Source: Endozoicomonas arenosclerae (GTDB taxonomy: Bacteria > Pseudomonadota > Gammaproteobacteria > Pseudomonadales > Endozoicomonadaceae). From it: a stretch of DNA of 64,000 bases. The stretch spans positions 29,030 through 93,029 of the forward strand of contig NZ_LASA01000056.1 of NCBI RefSeq assembly GCF_001562015.1, given 5' to 3'. Positions 47,338 through 55,479 of this stretch are shown here, piece after piece. A model generated the notes under the pieces. The model was not told the DNA's origin, searched no databases, and worked only from the letters and a program-made list of their open reading frames with translations. Positions within the stretch are counted from its first letter, which is position 1; each line of letters opens with the position of its first letter. A program made the translations under genes and the position numbers.

Positions 47338-48009
47338 TTACTGCTTTATAATCATTTTCATTAGGCTGTCCACGAATGGCAGTCTGATGATTTTTTCCTT
47401 GAGGCAAATCTTCCCTTCTATTTGCTGTTCCAGCTCACATTCCTTTCTGATCAGATCCCTGTAGAAACAGATCATCGCTATGGGTAACTCCTGAGAACCT
47501 TCTCTGCACTTTGATACCTGACTGACCATCTCCGTGTGTTCATCAACCTCAAAAGGCAGTTGCGGGGTTTGCTGGATCTGATGAAAAAAATAAACAGGCT
47601 TGTTGTCGTAAAGATTCATTAGATCAGCCTGTGGTCCAGGCGGTGTGAAGCCTGGAATGCCTGCTGTTGTCACCTGAAGACTGGCAATATTGAATCTGAA
47701 ACCTACCTGTACATAGCCTTGTATGACGTCAGGCCTCATACCAAGAGCCAGGTAGTCTCTGTAGATAATTGCGTGAAGATTTAAAGGCAGAAAAGCCGTA
47801 AAAAATGGGGCATGGAACTCACCATGACTGATCGGCCAGCTCCCAATCTCTTTTGAATGAAACAGTACCCCACACATATAAGGACTATAAGCAGCAAATG
47901 AAGCATGGCAATCCTGCTGGCTAAAGTGAAAGTGTTGGGCAGCCCTGACATTGGAGCAAGCAAGACCATTTAAAATGCCTAGAAAAGCCAGCCATTTGTA
48001 GAGTTTCAT
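47338..48009 (-). CDS. Hypothetical secreted protein, about 223 aa
   Basis: Not recognised. MKLYKWLAFLGILNGLACSN is a signal peptide with NVRAAQ as a plausible cleavage region; the CSN could alternatively mark a lipoprotein, but no good lipobox is seen. The mature part has cysteines at DCHAS, YMCGV, SKCRE, MICFY, KECE and KICLK, so several disulphides are likely. Rich in aromatic residues. It ends 4 bp from chrA. Confidence 0.55.
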   Translation of the reverse strand: MKLYKWLAFLGILNGLACSNVRAAQHFHFSQQDCHASFAAYSPYMCGVLFHSKEIGSWPISHGEFHAPFFTAFLPLNLHAIIYRDYLALGMRPDVIQGYVQVGFRFNIASLQVTTAGIPGFTPPGPQADLMNLYDNKPVYFFHQIQQTPQLPFEVDEHTEMVSQVSKCREGSQELPIAMICFYRDLIRKECELEQQIEGKICLKEKIIRLPFVDSLMKMIIKQ

Positions 48010-48192
48010 CACAAAATCAACGAAGCATCATTCAAAAATCAAGTGATAAGCAGGATAGTTCATGACGTTTTGTCAGAGAAAGAATATCTCCTGACGGGGA
48101 ATGAAGAAGGATGCAGGGAATGCACCTCGACTGGCTCAGTGCGAACGGTATGGGGTATAAGGTTTGACTGCAATATAAATCTGACCGGGAAA

Positions 48193-48384
48193 TCAGGCTG
48201 CATGAGAAAACACTGAATCATTCAATGCTTTCTGATGCAGCCGGGAATCGCCCCGGCCTGCATGTTTGGATTTACGGCGATACTTGGTTTTGTCTCTTTC
48301 CTTTCTCTGCCTGAACATAGGGTCCTGCATCAGCTTTAATACCGCTGAAGGCCCCCGCTTTTTCTTTTGCTTGGATTTGGCCAT
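48193..48384 (-). CDS. arfA: Alternative ribosome-rescue factor ArfA
   Basis: 63 residues, very basic, matching the ArfA core in the DPMFRQRKERDKTKYRRKSKH segment. ArfA binds stalled ribosomes lacking a stop codon and recruits RF2, backing up tmRNA. In E. coli its own mRNA is cut at an internal hairpin so that the protein is made from a non-stop message and cleared by tmRNA. Here a strong hairpin covers codons 41-50 (48235-48263), so the same control is expected. Confidence 0.8.
   Translation of the reverse strand: MAKSKQKKKRGPSAVLKLMQDPMFRQRKERDKTKYRRKSKHAGRGDSRLHQKALNDSVFSHAA
48235..48263 (-). promoter_or_regulatory. Internal arfA hairpin (auto-regulatory)
   Basis: ATGCAGGCCGGG pairs with CCCGGCTGCAT on the transcript (11 pairs, one bulge, six-base loop) inside the coding sequence at codons 41-50. 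There is no T-run after it, so nuclease cleavage (RNase III type) is more likely than termination. Confidence 0.7.
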
Positions 48385-48426
48385 GATTCCATTATCCTTT
48401 TTAATGTTTTTCCAAGGGTTTAGACC

Positions 48427-48849
48427 ATGATAGCAAGGCTTTTATCCCTGCTTCTGGTCGCAGCAATAACCGGCTGCGCCACAGATTATAGGGCAAACGA
48501 TCAATCCATTGAAACCCGAACCTATGCTGGGGTAGACGCAGTGCCCGATCCGGTGCTGCAGCAAACCCTGGAACTGGAAAAGCTGGGCATTCTTTCCAAT
48601 ATCACCGTCATGGAATCCCATCCGGTTCAGATCAAGGCTACGGGTCCAACCAGAGTACTTGAATGCATATCCAAACCAGGAGGCAACTGGCTGCCTGAAT
48701 ACAATGAGTGCGAGTATATGAACAAGAGCACCTGCGAGCAGTTGGGTGGGACGTTCAACGAATGTGAGTCAGCCTGTCGGCATAATGCTGACGCGATGGT
48801 TTGTTTTCAGGTCTGTGTGCCGGTCTGTTCTTTCAATCCTGAAAAGTGA
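48427..48849 (+). CDS. Small Cys-rich lipoprotein
   Basis: 140 residues. Signal peptide with lipobox AITGC (Cys17), so it is membrane-anchored. The C-terminal half has nine cysteines (CISK, CEYM, TCEQ, ECESAC, VCFQVCVPVC), suggesting a compact disulphide domain. Family unknown. Divergent from arfA and convergent with phoA. Confidence 0.65.
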   Translation: MIARLLSLLLVAAITGCATDYRANDQSIETRTYAGVDAVPDPVLQQTLELEKLGILSNITVMESHPVQIKATGPTRVLECISKPGGNWLPEYNECEYMNKSTCEQLGGTFNECESACRHNADAMVCFQVCVPVCSFNPEK

Positions 48850-48855
48850 TAGCAA

Positions 48856-48879
48856 GGCAGTAGTCAGTGGACTACTGCC
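48856..48879. terminator. Hairpin between lipoprotein gene and phoA
   Basis: Perfect 9-bp arms GGCAGTAGT / ACTACTGCC with a six-base loop between convergent genes. Weak T-tracts on both sides. Confidence 0.6.
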
Positions 48880-48888
48880 TCAACTTCA

Positions 48889-50475
48889 TCAGTACAAAGC
48901 CTTGAGCCTTTGACCAATATCGGTGTGATGCATAAAGCCATTAAATGCTTTGGCAGCTTCTTCATTTCCATAGGCAATCACAACAACCGGTGTGGTGGTG
49001 TGTGTGCCGGTTCCCCAGACAACATTCTGCTCTTCTGCCATTTCACGACCCAACAGGTTGTACTGAATTTCTGAGCCGTACACATAGAAAGCACTGAAGT
49101 CTTTAACTACGGGGAGCTCCTTGTCTTTCAGGTAAGAATGCTCAGGATCACGAAAGCGATTCTCGCCCATGGCCAGAACATTAGCCGCCTGTTCCGCAGT
49201 AATATCAAAGTCGCTGTTATTATTCACAACTTCTGCCAGAGCTCCCGGTGTCTGTTCTTTGGCTGGACGCTGATAAAACTCACCCATGATTTCGATGAAG
49301 CTTTTCTTCTGGTTGTACATAGCATCCAGAATATCGACAGAACCAAAGTTGAACATAGGCTTGTAGTCCTGACCTTTAAAGACTTCGCCCGGCAGCTTCT
49401 TCGCCTTTGGCAGGTTAGCGGCAGAGTAACTGAAACCAAAGGAGCCGGTTTCATGATCAGCCGTCACCAGTACCAGAGTATCGTCACGGCCTTTCGCCCA
49501 TTCATAGACGGCTTTGATGGTTTCATCGAACTTGATCATTTCATGCAGCATGGTGCCGGCATCATTGTTATGACCAGCCCAATCAATTTGACCTCCTTCA
49601 ACCATGAGGAAGAAACCTTTGTCGTTCTGCTCAAGCAGATCAATGGCTTTAACCGTCATCTCCTTGAGGGTAGGTTCCTTGCGGGCTTCATCATTACGAG
49701 TCTGGGAATAAACAATGCCATCCATCATGCCTGAATTACTGAATAATCCGAGAACTCGACCGTCCTCCAGAGAACTCAGTTGCTTACGATCAAAAGCCAG
49801 TTCATAACCCTGATCTTTGGCTTCCTGCAGCAGATTACGTTCATCTTTTCGCTTGGAAGAAATACTGAAAGCGTCGCCTGTCATGGACTGAACACTCTCA
49901 TAAGCTTCTCCTTTTTCGTTGACGGAAGCTGGCACCCAGTGACGTAAGCCGCCTGAGAGCATGACGTCAACACTGTTACTTTTCAGCATATTGACCGCAA
50001 TTTCATTCTCAAGGGAGCGGTGAGGCTGATGGGAAGCAAAAGCTGCAGGTGTCGCATGAGTCAGGCGGGTATCAGACACCAGGCCGGTTGCGCGACCTTC
50101 TTTTTTAGCCAGTTCCAGAACGGTTTCAACAGCATCGCCTCTGGCGTCAACACCAATGGCTTCTGAAGGCGAAAAAGTACCTGTGGCTAGTTGCGAAGCA
50201 GAAGCTGCGGAATCAACAACCAGAGCATCAGCCGGGTTATGCATGGAGAGACCAACGGTGCTCGCTGCAGTAATCTCAGAAAGGCTGGTTGGATTGCCTT
50301 TGTAAATGGAATTCGGTGCTTGTCTGGCATAGGCTTCGAGCAAGCCCATTTGCTGTGGACCCATGCCATCGCCAATCAGCATAATGACATTCTTGATTTT
50401 GGTCTCAGCCAGAACAGGGTTTGCCAGTGTCATCAGACCCAGGCCCAGAGCTGCGAAAACGGTCTTTGATTTCAA
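48889..50475 (-). CDS. phoA: Alkaline phosphatase
   Basis: 528 residues from TTG 50475. Signal peptide ending NPVLAE. Metal and catalytic motifs: VIMLIGDGMGPQQ (metal Asp), VVDSAASAS (nucleophile Ser89), MVEGGQIDWAGHNND, LVTADHETGSF and GTGTHTTTPVVV. Periplasmic Zn/Mg phosphomonoesterase for phosphate scavenging. The length and insertions are those of the larger marine PhoA forms. Regulation by PhoB is suggested by the site at 50524. Confidence 0.92.
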   Translation of the reverse strand: MKSKTVFAALGLGLMTLANPVLAETKIKNVIMLIGDGMGPQQMGLLEAYARQAPNSIYKGNPTSLSEITAASTVGLSMHNPADALVVDSAASASQLATGTFSPSEAIGVDARGDAVETVLELAKKEGRATGLVSDTRLTHATPAAFASHQPHRSLENEIAVNMLKSNSVDVMLSGGLRHWVPASVNEKGEAYESVQSMTGDAFSISSKRKDERNLLQEAKDQGYELAFDRKQLSSLEDGRVLGLFSNSGMMDGIVYSQTRNDEARKEPTLKEMTVKAIDLLEQNDKGFFLMVEGGQIDWAGHNNDAGTMLHEMIKFDETIKAVYEWAKGRDDTLVLVTADHETGSFGFSYSAANLPKAKKLPGEVFKGQDYKPMFNFGSVDILDAMYNQKKSFIEIMGEFYQRPAKEQTPGALAEVVNNNSDFDITAEQAANVLAMGENRFRDPEHSYLKDKELPVVKDFSAFYVYGSEIQYNLLGREMAEEQNVVWGTGTHTTTPVVVIAYGNEEAAKAFNGFMHHTDIGQRLKALY

Positions 50476-50523
50476 AGTACTTCACCGTTGGATGATCAGA
50501 TGGGCGCACTTTAAGGCGGTTTG

Positions 50524-50541
50524 ATGACAAAAAGATTACAA
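50524..50541 (-). promoter_or_regulatory. Pho-box-like PhoB site upstream of phoA
   Basis: On the minus strand two direct heptamers, TTGTAAT and TTGTCAT, are spaced 4 bp apart, as in the Pho box. About 10 bp further a TAAAGT -10-like hexamer follows, in the arrangement expected for a PhoB-activated promoter. Each heptamer matches the consensus CTGTCAT in 5-6 of 7 positions. Confidence 0.55.
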
Positions 50542-50640
50542 ACCCAAAAGATTCACTGCTAAAAAGCTGTTACCTGAGTCAGGGAACTCTCTTGCGTCTT
50601 GAGCATCTATAATCCATAGGCTCAAAACCCGGTGACGATT

Positions 50641-51078
50641 ATGCAGTTCGTAGTATTTTGGAATATTGATTGGCTCAAAGACCGCCTGAAGAAGCAACCT
50701 CTTACGGGCAGGGAAACCTATATCTACGCATTCTGCTGGCTGGCTTTTCTGACCCTGGGCTTTTTCCCTGAGAACATCAATGACAGCTTTACCCATAGTG
50801 GTTGGCTTGAAATCATAGAGCTTCTGATTCCAGTAATAGCGATTTTCTATGCCTGGTTGTGCAATGGTGGCCGAAAAGGGGAACAGTTCTGGACCCGGCT
50901 GATTTCCATTGGCTGGGTAGTCACGATGAGAACGCTGGTGTTCAGCCTGCCGATATTCCTGACGCTGGCTTTAGCTCCGATGGAGCAGTCAGAAGTGATC
51001 AATGAATCAGCCGCCACACTGGTGGGTTTGTTTATTATCTGGAGGCTGGGTGTGCATATGGAAGCACTAAGAAAATGA
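50641..51078 (+). CDS. Small integral membrane protein, 145 aa
   Basis: Not recognised. Four hydrophobic segments (around 26-43, 58-75, 88-108 and 121-137) separated by short loops. ATG 50641 is preferred over in-frame GTG 50632. Divergent from phoA, whose start is about 165 bp away. Confidence 0.55.
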   Translation: MQFVVFWNIDWLKDRLKKQPLTGRETYIYAFCWLAFLTLGFFPENINDSFTHSGWLEIIELLIPVIAIFYAWLCNGGRKGEQFWTRLISIGWVVTMRTLVFSLPIFLTLALAPMEQSEVINESAATLVGLFIIWRLGVHMEALRK

Positions 51079-51105
51079 AGTGCTTTGCTGATTTCGAGCC
51101 TGACC

Positions 51106-51735
51106 TCAAGAAAGCCTGTTTTGTTCTTCCAGCTTTTCTATTTGAGCTTTCTGCTCACGGATATCCAACCATAGATTAAACCTATCAATAGGATGCTTTA
51201 ACCAAGGCGTTTGCTCTCTCTTCTTGAGCAAATTTTTTAACACTTTCTGTTCATCAGCAATCCGAACCTTTCTGTCTAGCCAGTTAACCCCCTCATTGAA
51301 ATCATGAGCAAGCTCTTCCACCTCATGAGCAACAGTTTCTACGACTTTTCCAGCAAAATTCTTTGCTCTATCAATGACCCCGGGATTACGCTCTCTGTGT
51401 CTTTGAGCTCTTCTTTCCTTAACGTCTTCTAGTCGCTTTTCACTGTGCAGCGTTTCGTTGGGTTTAGCTTGCTTTGCAAGATTACGAAGCTCCTTGACCT
51501 TTGCTAATTTAGGCTCTCGAACCTGTGAGGTTCGAAACTTCTTTGCTTCTTTTTCCAGCTTGTCTGCTTGAGCAGTAATGTACTCTCTTGATGCCTTCAG
51601 GATAGGTTTCCCTTCTACAGCCTGAGCCGATCGATGACCATATTGCCCCGACTTTGCTTTACTTTTGACTCTTCCCGAGCCCTGAGAAGGTGAAGCTCCA
51701 ACCAAGCCTCTAAAGAAATCTACTGGTCCGCCCAT
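51106..51735 (-). CDS. Basic, helical hypothetical protein, 209 aa
   Basis: Not recognised. Highly charged and lysine/arginine-rich, predicted to be mostly alpha-helical with coiled-coil character (ITAQADKLEKEAKKFRTSQ; IREQKAQIEKLEEQNRLS). The glycine/serine-rich, flexible N-terminus (MGGPVDFFRGLVGASPSQGS) is reminiscent of secreted effectors. ATG 51735 follows a strong GGGAGGAG site. Monocistronic. Confidence 0.5.
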   Translation of the reverse strand: MGGPVDFFRGLVGASPSQGSGRVKSKAKSGQYGHRSAQAVEGKPILKASREYITAQADKLEKEAKKFRTSQVREPKLAKVKELRNLAKQAKPNETLHSEKRLEDVKERRAQRHRERNPGVIDRAKNFAGKVVETVAHEVEELAHDFNEGVNWLDRKVRIADEQKVLKNLLKKREQTPWLKHPIDRFNLWLDIREQKAQIEKLEEQNRLS

Positions 51736-51855
51736 GACTCACTCTCCTCCCTGAGAGCTGAAAATCCCATACCTTTAACTATCGACAATTCTCCGATTTA
51801 TTCCATTCAATAGAGAACCTTAGCGAAATTCTTCTCCCACACTCGTCACAAAAAC

Positions 51856-51868
51856 GTTATATTGTAAC
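51856..51868. promoter_or_regulatory. Zur-box-like operator before the COG0523 GTPase
   Basis: GTTATATTGTAAC differs from the gammaproteobacterial Zur core GTTATA-N-TATAAC by one base. It lies 23 bp before the ATG, so binding would repress under zinc sufficiency. Confidence 0.6.
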
Positions 51869-51890
51869 AAACCAACCAATTTCAGATGTC

Positions 51891-52886
51891 ATGAGTAAAT
51901 CAATCCCTACCAACCTGATCACCGGCTTTCTGGGGTCTGGTAAAACCACTGCTATCCTCCACCTGCTGGCCAATAAACCCAAGAATGAGACCTGGGGAGT
52001 ACTGGTGAATGAGTTTGGAGAAATTGGCATCGATGGCGCCATGATGGCTGGCAAGGGTGCTGTTGTCAGGGAAGTACCTGGCGGCTGTATGTGTTGCGTG
52101 GCAGGGCTTCCCATGCAGATTGGCCTGAATATGCTGATCGCCCGCAGCAAACCCGATCGTATTCTGATTGAACCTACCGGGTTGGGTCATCCAGAACAGA
52201 TTCTGCAAACCTTATCCGGTGAGCACTATTCAGAGGTCCTCGACCTTAAGGCCAGTATCTGTTTGCTGGACCCTCGAAACCTCAAGGATTCGCGCTATCT
52301 GGAAAATGAAAACTTCCAGGACCAGATTGCTCTGGCCGATGTCGTAGTTGCCAACAAAACCGACTGCTGCGATGAATCTGACCGGGAACGTTTTGACGAC
52401 TTTTGTCGTACCATGCAGAACAAGAAGTTCATGACAGCCTGGGTGGAACAGGGTTCTCTGGAATATCAGTGGCTGGATCTTCCCAAAGGTCATCAGGTTG
52501 CCCTGCATCCGGACGCCCACCACAATCACAGTTCCATGCCAGAAACTGTGCCTCTGCAATTACCCGAAGGCGAACTGTTTATTCGGCGTGAAAACAAGGG
52601 GCAAGGGCATTTCAGCTGCGGCTGGCTTTATAACTCCAAGCTAACATTCTCCTTCGATGCTCTCTTTCACCTGTTCAACAGCATTCCGGCCAAGCGCCTG
52701 AAAGCCGTAATTCACACCAACCAGGGGTCCAGAGCCTTCAACGCCCAGGACGGGGTAGTCAGCATTATGGAGTTGGATGAATGTGATAACAGCAGGATTG
52801 AGGTCATCCATGACGAGCCTTTGCCATGGGACGATATTGAAGAACACTTGTGTCGTTCTGCCGGACTGGTGCCCGCTTCAGAGTGA
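51891..52886 (+). CDS. yeiR: Zinc-linked COG0523/CobW-type GTPase (YeiR-like)
   Basis: 331 residues. P-loop GFLGSGKTT, metal-binding GGCMCC, IEPTGLGHP and the base-specificity motif NKTD. Similarity to E. coli YeiR runs through the N-terminal half, and a CobW C-terminal domain follows. A His-rich stretch (HPDAHHNHSS) may bind zinc. These proteins are thought to deliver metal to apo-enzymes using GTP. The Zur-like site upstream supports a role in zinc scarcity. Confidence 0.9.
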   Translation: MSKSIPTNLITGFLGSGKTTAILHLLANKPKNETWGVLVNEFGEIGIDGAMMAGKGAVVREVPGGCMCCVAGLPMQIGLNMLIARSKPDRILIEPTGLGHPEQILQTLSGEHYSEVLDLKASICLLDPRNLKDSRYLENENFQDQIALADVVVANKTDCCDESDRERFDDFCRTMQNKKFMTAWVEQGSLEYQWLDLPKGHQVALHPDAHHNHSSMPETVPLQLPEGELFIRRENKGQGHFSCGWLYNSKLTFSFDALFHLFNSIPAKRLKAVIHTNQGSRAFNAQDGVVSIMELDECDNSRIEVIHDEPLPWDDIEEHLCRSAGLVPASE

Positions 52887-53669
52887 AGGCTCTTCCAGCT
52901 CAACGTTAAGATCAGCCAGGTAGCCACTGGCCAGGCTTTCCGCCCAGAGCGCATAACCTTTTTCAGAAGGGTGGAAACCATCTCTGGCCAGATTGTTTAC
53001 ATCAAGCTCACCACTCATCGGCATGTGAAGTACTCCCTGCCATTGCTCGGCAATCCTGGCCAGATCACGATCCAGCAATCGAGCCCTTGCTCCCAAGACC
53101 TTACTGAGAGGGCTGGGTAATGCCGAGAACTTTTGCACGGGTGGCAAACCGGCCAGAAGAATCGGTGTCTGGGAATAAAGCCGGATATCACTGATCATGC
53201 CACAAACATCTCTGCGCCATTGCTTTCTGGGTGTAACACCTTTGGCGTCGTTGACACCCAGGGCAATCACGATCAGATCTGCCCTGCCATCTTTCAGGGC
53301 TGGCAGCAGAGTGGCTGGAAAGATATCCCTGCGAAGCTCTTCAGCCTTGATGCCATTCTTGCCAATAGCACGCCAGCGAACATTCATATCCAGAGCAGTA
53401 CTCAGACGATCGGCCAGGCATCCACTTAATGCCTTGGAGTGGGTCAGAGCCCCTACGCCAGCAGCAGAGGATTCACCGGTTACATAGAGATAAAAGTCCT
53501 TATCTCCACCTTTTGAGGAGCCAAAAAAAGGAGGGCCAGCGGGGGGTAAACGCAGGATAGTTCTTCTGACTTTCATGCCCTGGGCAGCCAGTACCGGCAG
53601 CATCGACAGACCTCCCCACCAAAGCAAGTGATCACTTACTTTTTCAGGTAGAGAACGTCGATTGATCAT
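52878..53669 (-). CDS. SGNH/GDSL hydrolase family protein
   Basis: About 263 residues from ATG 53669 (GGAGG upstream). The SGNH blocks are GESSAAGVG (Ser, replacing the usual GDS), GKNGIKAEELR (Gly/Asn), LGVNDAKG (Asn) and DGFHPSEKGY (Asp and His). A hydrophobic N-terminal stretch (WWGGLSMLPVLAAQG) may anchor or export it. An esterase or lipase of unknown substrate. Convergent 9-bp overlap with the COG0523 gene. Confidence 0.85.
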   Translation of the reverse strand: MINRRSLPEKVSDHLLWWGGLSMLPVLAAQGMKVRRTILRLPPAGPPFFGSSKGGDKDFYLYVTGESSAAGVGALTHSKALSGCLADRLSTALDMNVRWRAIGKNGIKAEELRRDIFPATLLPALKDGRADLIVIALGVNDAKGVTPRKQWRRDVCGMISDIRLYSQTPILLAGLPPVQKFSALPSPLSKVLGARARLLDRDLARIAEQWQGVLHMPMSGELDVNNLARDGFHPSEKGYALWAESLASGYLADLNVELEEPSL

Positions 53670-53770
53670 GATGCCTCCGGTGCGGATATCCAATAGCAGG
53701 TGCTGATCTACTAACCTATCGGCCAGTCCGGATCATTTTTCACACATACGGCCACTTTTCCTCCAGATAC

Positions 53771-53796
53771 AAAAACGGGACCTCAAAGAGATCCCG
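53771..53796 (-). terminator. Terminator of dcuC
   Basis: CGGGATCT / AGGTCCCG stem (one G-T pair) followed by TTTTTG on the minus strand, 24 bp after the dcuC stop. Confidence 0.8.
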
Positions 53797-53819
53797 CTTC
53801 AGAACAAAGCCTGTTGCTG

Positions 53820-55193
53820 TTACATAAACAGAATCAGGTGCAGACCCATACCCAGGACAAATGATCCGAGCATAGGTACAGCTGTTCTCTTCACCAATTC
53901 GAAGGGAGAGATCTTGGCAATACCGGAGCAGGCAATCACCACCGCAGAGATAGGTGACATAGTTCGACCCATACTGGCGGCAAAGTTCATGGGCAGTAAC
54001 ATGCTGACCGCTGGAACACCAAAGCTTTTGGCTACGTCTGGCGCCAGAGTAGCGAAAGACAGGAAGGCCGCATTACCGGAACCCATCATGATTGCAGAAA
54101 TAGCAATCAGTACCGCCATGAAGACGGCCATGAAGGCAGCGCCAATACCGAGACCTTGAGCAGAGCCCAGCAGAGAGTCAATCGCACCAATGTGCTTAAG
54201 ACCCATGGCAAACACTTCCGCACCGATAATAAGACCTACTACAGGACCGAATACGGCACCCATTCCAGCCAGGAACTTGTCAAAGCCAGACAGAGACTCT
54301 TTAACGTCCTTCTTACGAATCAGTTCGAACAGCATACCCGCGAACACACTGATCAGCATGGCAGCCACCAGACTCATGCTGATGGAAGTGACCATCATCT
54401 TGGAGAAGACCAGCAGCAGAACGAAAGGAATCATGGGCAGCAGAGCGTAGATAGCAGGAGCTTTTGGCTTCTCTTCTTCGTCTTCCGCATTATCTGTAGC
54501 ACCTACATGATCAGCCGCAATATAACCATCCTTAAGGTCACAACGACGCTGCCAGAAGAAATGCAGAGCAGCCGTCATCAGCGCCATAGGCACAGTCACC
54601 CAGGCTTGATAACCCAGGAAGTATTCAGTGATATCCATACCGCTCTGGCTGGCGGCAAAGTTGGCATTCACCTGGGTCACACCGATTTCAAAAGCGGCTG
54701 GGGAAGCACACACGGCAGCGGCAGAAGCCGGGCTCAAGCCAATGCTGCGCAGTACCGGATAGAGAGTCACCATCAACAGCAAACCCAGGCCTGTTGCTGA
54801 AGTAACGAACATCTGAAGAACGACACAGACCAGGTATACCAGGGACAGCACCAGGTAAGGTGATTTGAAACCGCGGATAGGTTTTACTGCCAGTCGAACC
54901 AGAGCTTCAGAAGCACCGATGTGAGACATGTATGAAGCAAAACCACCACAGGCCATGATGGTCAGACCCAGACTGGCCATACGCATGCTGAAAACACCAT
55001 TCATCAGTTCGAACAGGTCGAATGGGGCAAATCCGGTGGTTTTATCAACAGGCAGAATATCTGAAATGCCCATAAGTGCAGCTGCACTGAGCAACACCAT
55101 ACCGGCAATGGCCAGTGTTGCAGAAGCACTGAAGTTTTTGACGATGCCGTAAACAACTAAAGCTACGACAGGTATGACTATGAGAATGTCCAT
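53820..55193 (-). CDS. dcuC: Anaerobic C4-dicarboxylate transporter DcuC
   Basis: 457 residues, about twelve helices. Similar in order and motifs to E. coli DcuC: GGFASYMSHIGASEALVRLA, TSATGLGLLLMVTLYPV, VCASPAAFEIGVTQ, GSGNAAFLSF, GRTMSPISAVVIACSGIAKISPFE. It exchanges succinate for fumarate or exports succinate during fumarate respiration or fermentation. ATG 55193 follows a GGGGTGAG site. A perfect FNR box lies 64 bp upstream, which fits induction without oxygen. Confidence 0.9.
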   Translation of the reverse strand: MDILIVIPVVALVVYGIVKNFSASATLAIAGMVLLSAAALMGISDILPVDKTTGFAPFDLFELMNGVFSMRMASLGLTIMACGGFASYMSHIGASEALVRLAVKPIRGFKSPYLVLSLVYLVCVVLQMFVTSATGLGLLLMVTLYPVLRSIGLSPASAAAVCASPAAFEIGVTQVNANFAASQSGMDITEYFLGYQAWVTVPMALMTAALHFFWQRRCDLKDGYIAADHVGATDNAEDEEEKPKAPAIYALLPMIPFVLLLVFSKMMVTSISMSLVAAMLISVFAGMLFELIRKKDVKESLSGFDKFLAGMGAVFGPVVGLIIGAEVFAMGLKHIGAIDSLLGSAQGLGIGAAFMAVFMAVLIAISAIMMGSGNAAFLSFATLAPDVAKSFGVPAVSMLLPMNFAASMGRTMSPISAVVIACSGIAKISPFELVKRTAVPMLGSFVLGMGLHLILFM

Positions 55194-55256
55194 GCATCTC
55201 ACCCCAATAATTATAAGATTCGGGGGTAAGGTTATTTTTTGATAAGAGGTTAATAA

Positions 55257-55270
55257 TTGATCTAAATCAA
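55257..55270. promoter_or_regulatory. Perfect FNR box upstream of dcuC
   Basis: TTGAT-CTAA-ATCAA, an exact match to the FNR consensus. It lies 64-77 bp upstream of the dcuC ATG, with a TATAAT-like hexamer around 55210-55215, giving a class I-like geometry. Confidence 0.85.
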
Positions 55271-55417
55271 CTTAAGTAATTATTATGTAAACAATTAATT
55301 TCTCTATCCGTACAAACCCGTTACGGCCTGTGGTTACTCATCCAAAGTCTTTTATTCTGTAGGCAGGATTGCTGAAGTATTTTTACGAGGCAGTGATTTT
55401 TTCTATGCATGGCTACC

Positions 55418-55445
55418 AGGAGCAGTTCATTTCAGAACTGCTCCT
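55418..55445. terminator. Hairpin after the SEC-C protein gene
   Basis: Perfect 11-bp arms AGGAGCAGTTC / GAACTGCTCCT with a six-base loop, 35 bp after the SEC-C stop. There is no strong T-run, so termination or RNA protection are both possible. Confidence 0.6.
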
Positions 55446-55479
55446 GAGTATTTCTTAAAAGTGGAAGAAACGGCTTAAA

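Noticed and set aside
54156..54800. 214-codon frame antisense to dcuC
   Set aside because: Composition follows the opposite strand; no ribosome site.
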